Positions 63,825 through 64,000 of a DNA stretch of 64,000 nucleotides are shown piece by piece. A program made the position numbers and the translations under genes. Under the pieces are notes generated by a model. It made no database searches and was not told where the DNA came from. It saw nothing but the letters and a program-made list of their open reading frames with translations. The DNA is taken from positions 682,001 to 746,000 of the forward strand of contig NZ_JAIMCA010000001.1 in assembly GCF_025499465.1 (NCBI RefSeq), written 5' to 3'. Each line of letters starts with the position of its first letter. Within the stretch, counting starts at the first letter, position 1. The DNA is from Allobosea sp. BH3 (GTDB lineage Bacteria; Pseudomonadota; Alphaproteobacteria; Rhizobiales; Beijerinckiaceae).

Positions 63825-64000
63825 TTAGGCCGCATCCGAGGTCTGGGTCTGGCATCCCTCGTCGGCGCAGCACTCGTCGACGAGGAAGCCGACGAGCGCA
63901 TGCATGACGTCGTAATTCGCCCGGCAGATCAGCGTGCGGCTCTGCCGCTCCTGCGTGACCAAGCCCGCATGGATCAGCGCCTTCAGGTGAAATGAAAGGG
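63825..64000 (-). CDS. arsR: ArsR family repressor, C-terminal part (gene runs off the window)
   Basis: The visible C-terminal 57 residues include the end of the winged helix (LSFHLKALIHAGLVTQ) and a CC-x4-C cluster (DECCADEGC) as an arsenite site. The N-terminus lies outside the window. It is the first gene of the minus-strand arsR-flavoprotein-MFS operon, 44 bases before the flavoprotein gene, and is the third ArsR-type regulator in the cluster. Confidence 0.9.
   Translation of the reverse strand, partial: LSFHLKALIHAGLVTQERQSRTLICRANYDVMHALVGFLVDECCADEGCQTQTSDAA

Overview
The window is high-GC, densely coded bacterial chromosome with very short intergenic gaps. The gene set fits an alphaproteobacterium of the Hyphomicrobiales, and I think a Bosea-like one (inference from gene content; no taxonomic marker is present). 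It carries a phosphonate C-P lyase locus, proB-proA-nadD-rsfS-rlmH-envC-ctpA-rppH, GTTC-N7-GTTC type SOS control and arsenite oxidase genes. No rRNA, tRNA, CRISPR array, integrase or transposase was recognised.

Layout. 1-643: end of a penicillin-binding protein 1C gene. 1.2-6.2 kb: RND efflux permease and adaptor divergent from a TetR regulator. 6.2-18.7 kb: phosphonate uptake and C-P lyase, as a Pho-box-preceded phnC-phnD-phnE-phnE unit and a phnG-phnH-phnI-phnJ-phnK-phnL-phnM-DUF1045 unit divergent from phnF, then convergent phnN and a hexapeptide acetyltransferase. 19-26.2 kb: a globin-coupled chemoreceptor, a methyltransferase, a glycosyltransferase, an ECF sigma/anti-sigma/subtilase set and a DUF6481 gene. 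26.5-35.2 kb: the conserved proB-to-rppH block.

From about 36 kb the content becomes accessory. 36.1-39.4 kb holds a HEPN-like gene with a tail-anchored partner, divergent from an SOS-boxed umuD-umuC-small ORF operon. 39.1-41.5 kb is poorly understood and includes a faintly Rep-like frame. 41.5-50.1 kb is an arsenite oxidation module: aioX-aioS-aioR, a sigma-54 promoter with an upstream dyad, aioB-aioA, moeA and cytochrome c. 50.2-54.0 kb is one unrecognised 1275-residue protein with a PD-(D/E)XK-like motif near its end. 54.2-64 kb is an arsenic detoxification cluster: arsJ and GAPDH divergent from two LMW-PTP-type genes (one fused to ArsR), then arsR, glutaredoxin-type arsC, arsH and arsB, and a second arsR/flavoprotein/MFS operon on the minus strand.

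How they work together (inference from families). Arsenite is sensed by AioX and AioSR and oxidised in the periplasm by AioAB, with electrons passing to the cytochrome c. Arsenate entering the cytoplasm is either turned into 1-arseno-3-phosphoglycerate by GAPDH and exported by ArsJ, or reduced and exported as arsenite by ArsB or perhaps the MFS protein. ArsH would handle trivalent organoarsenicals. The Pho box and PhnF-type sites suggest phosphonate use is controlled by both phosphate starvation and the phosphonate-responsive repressor.
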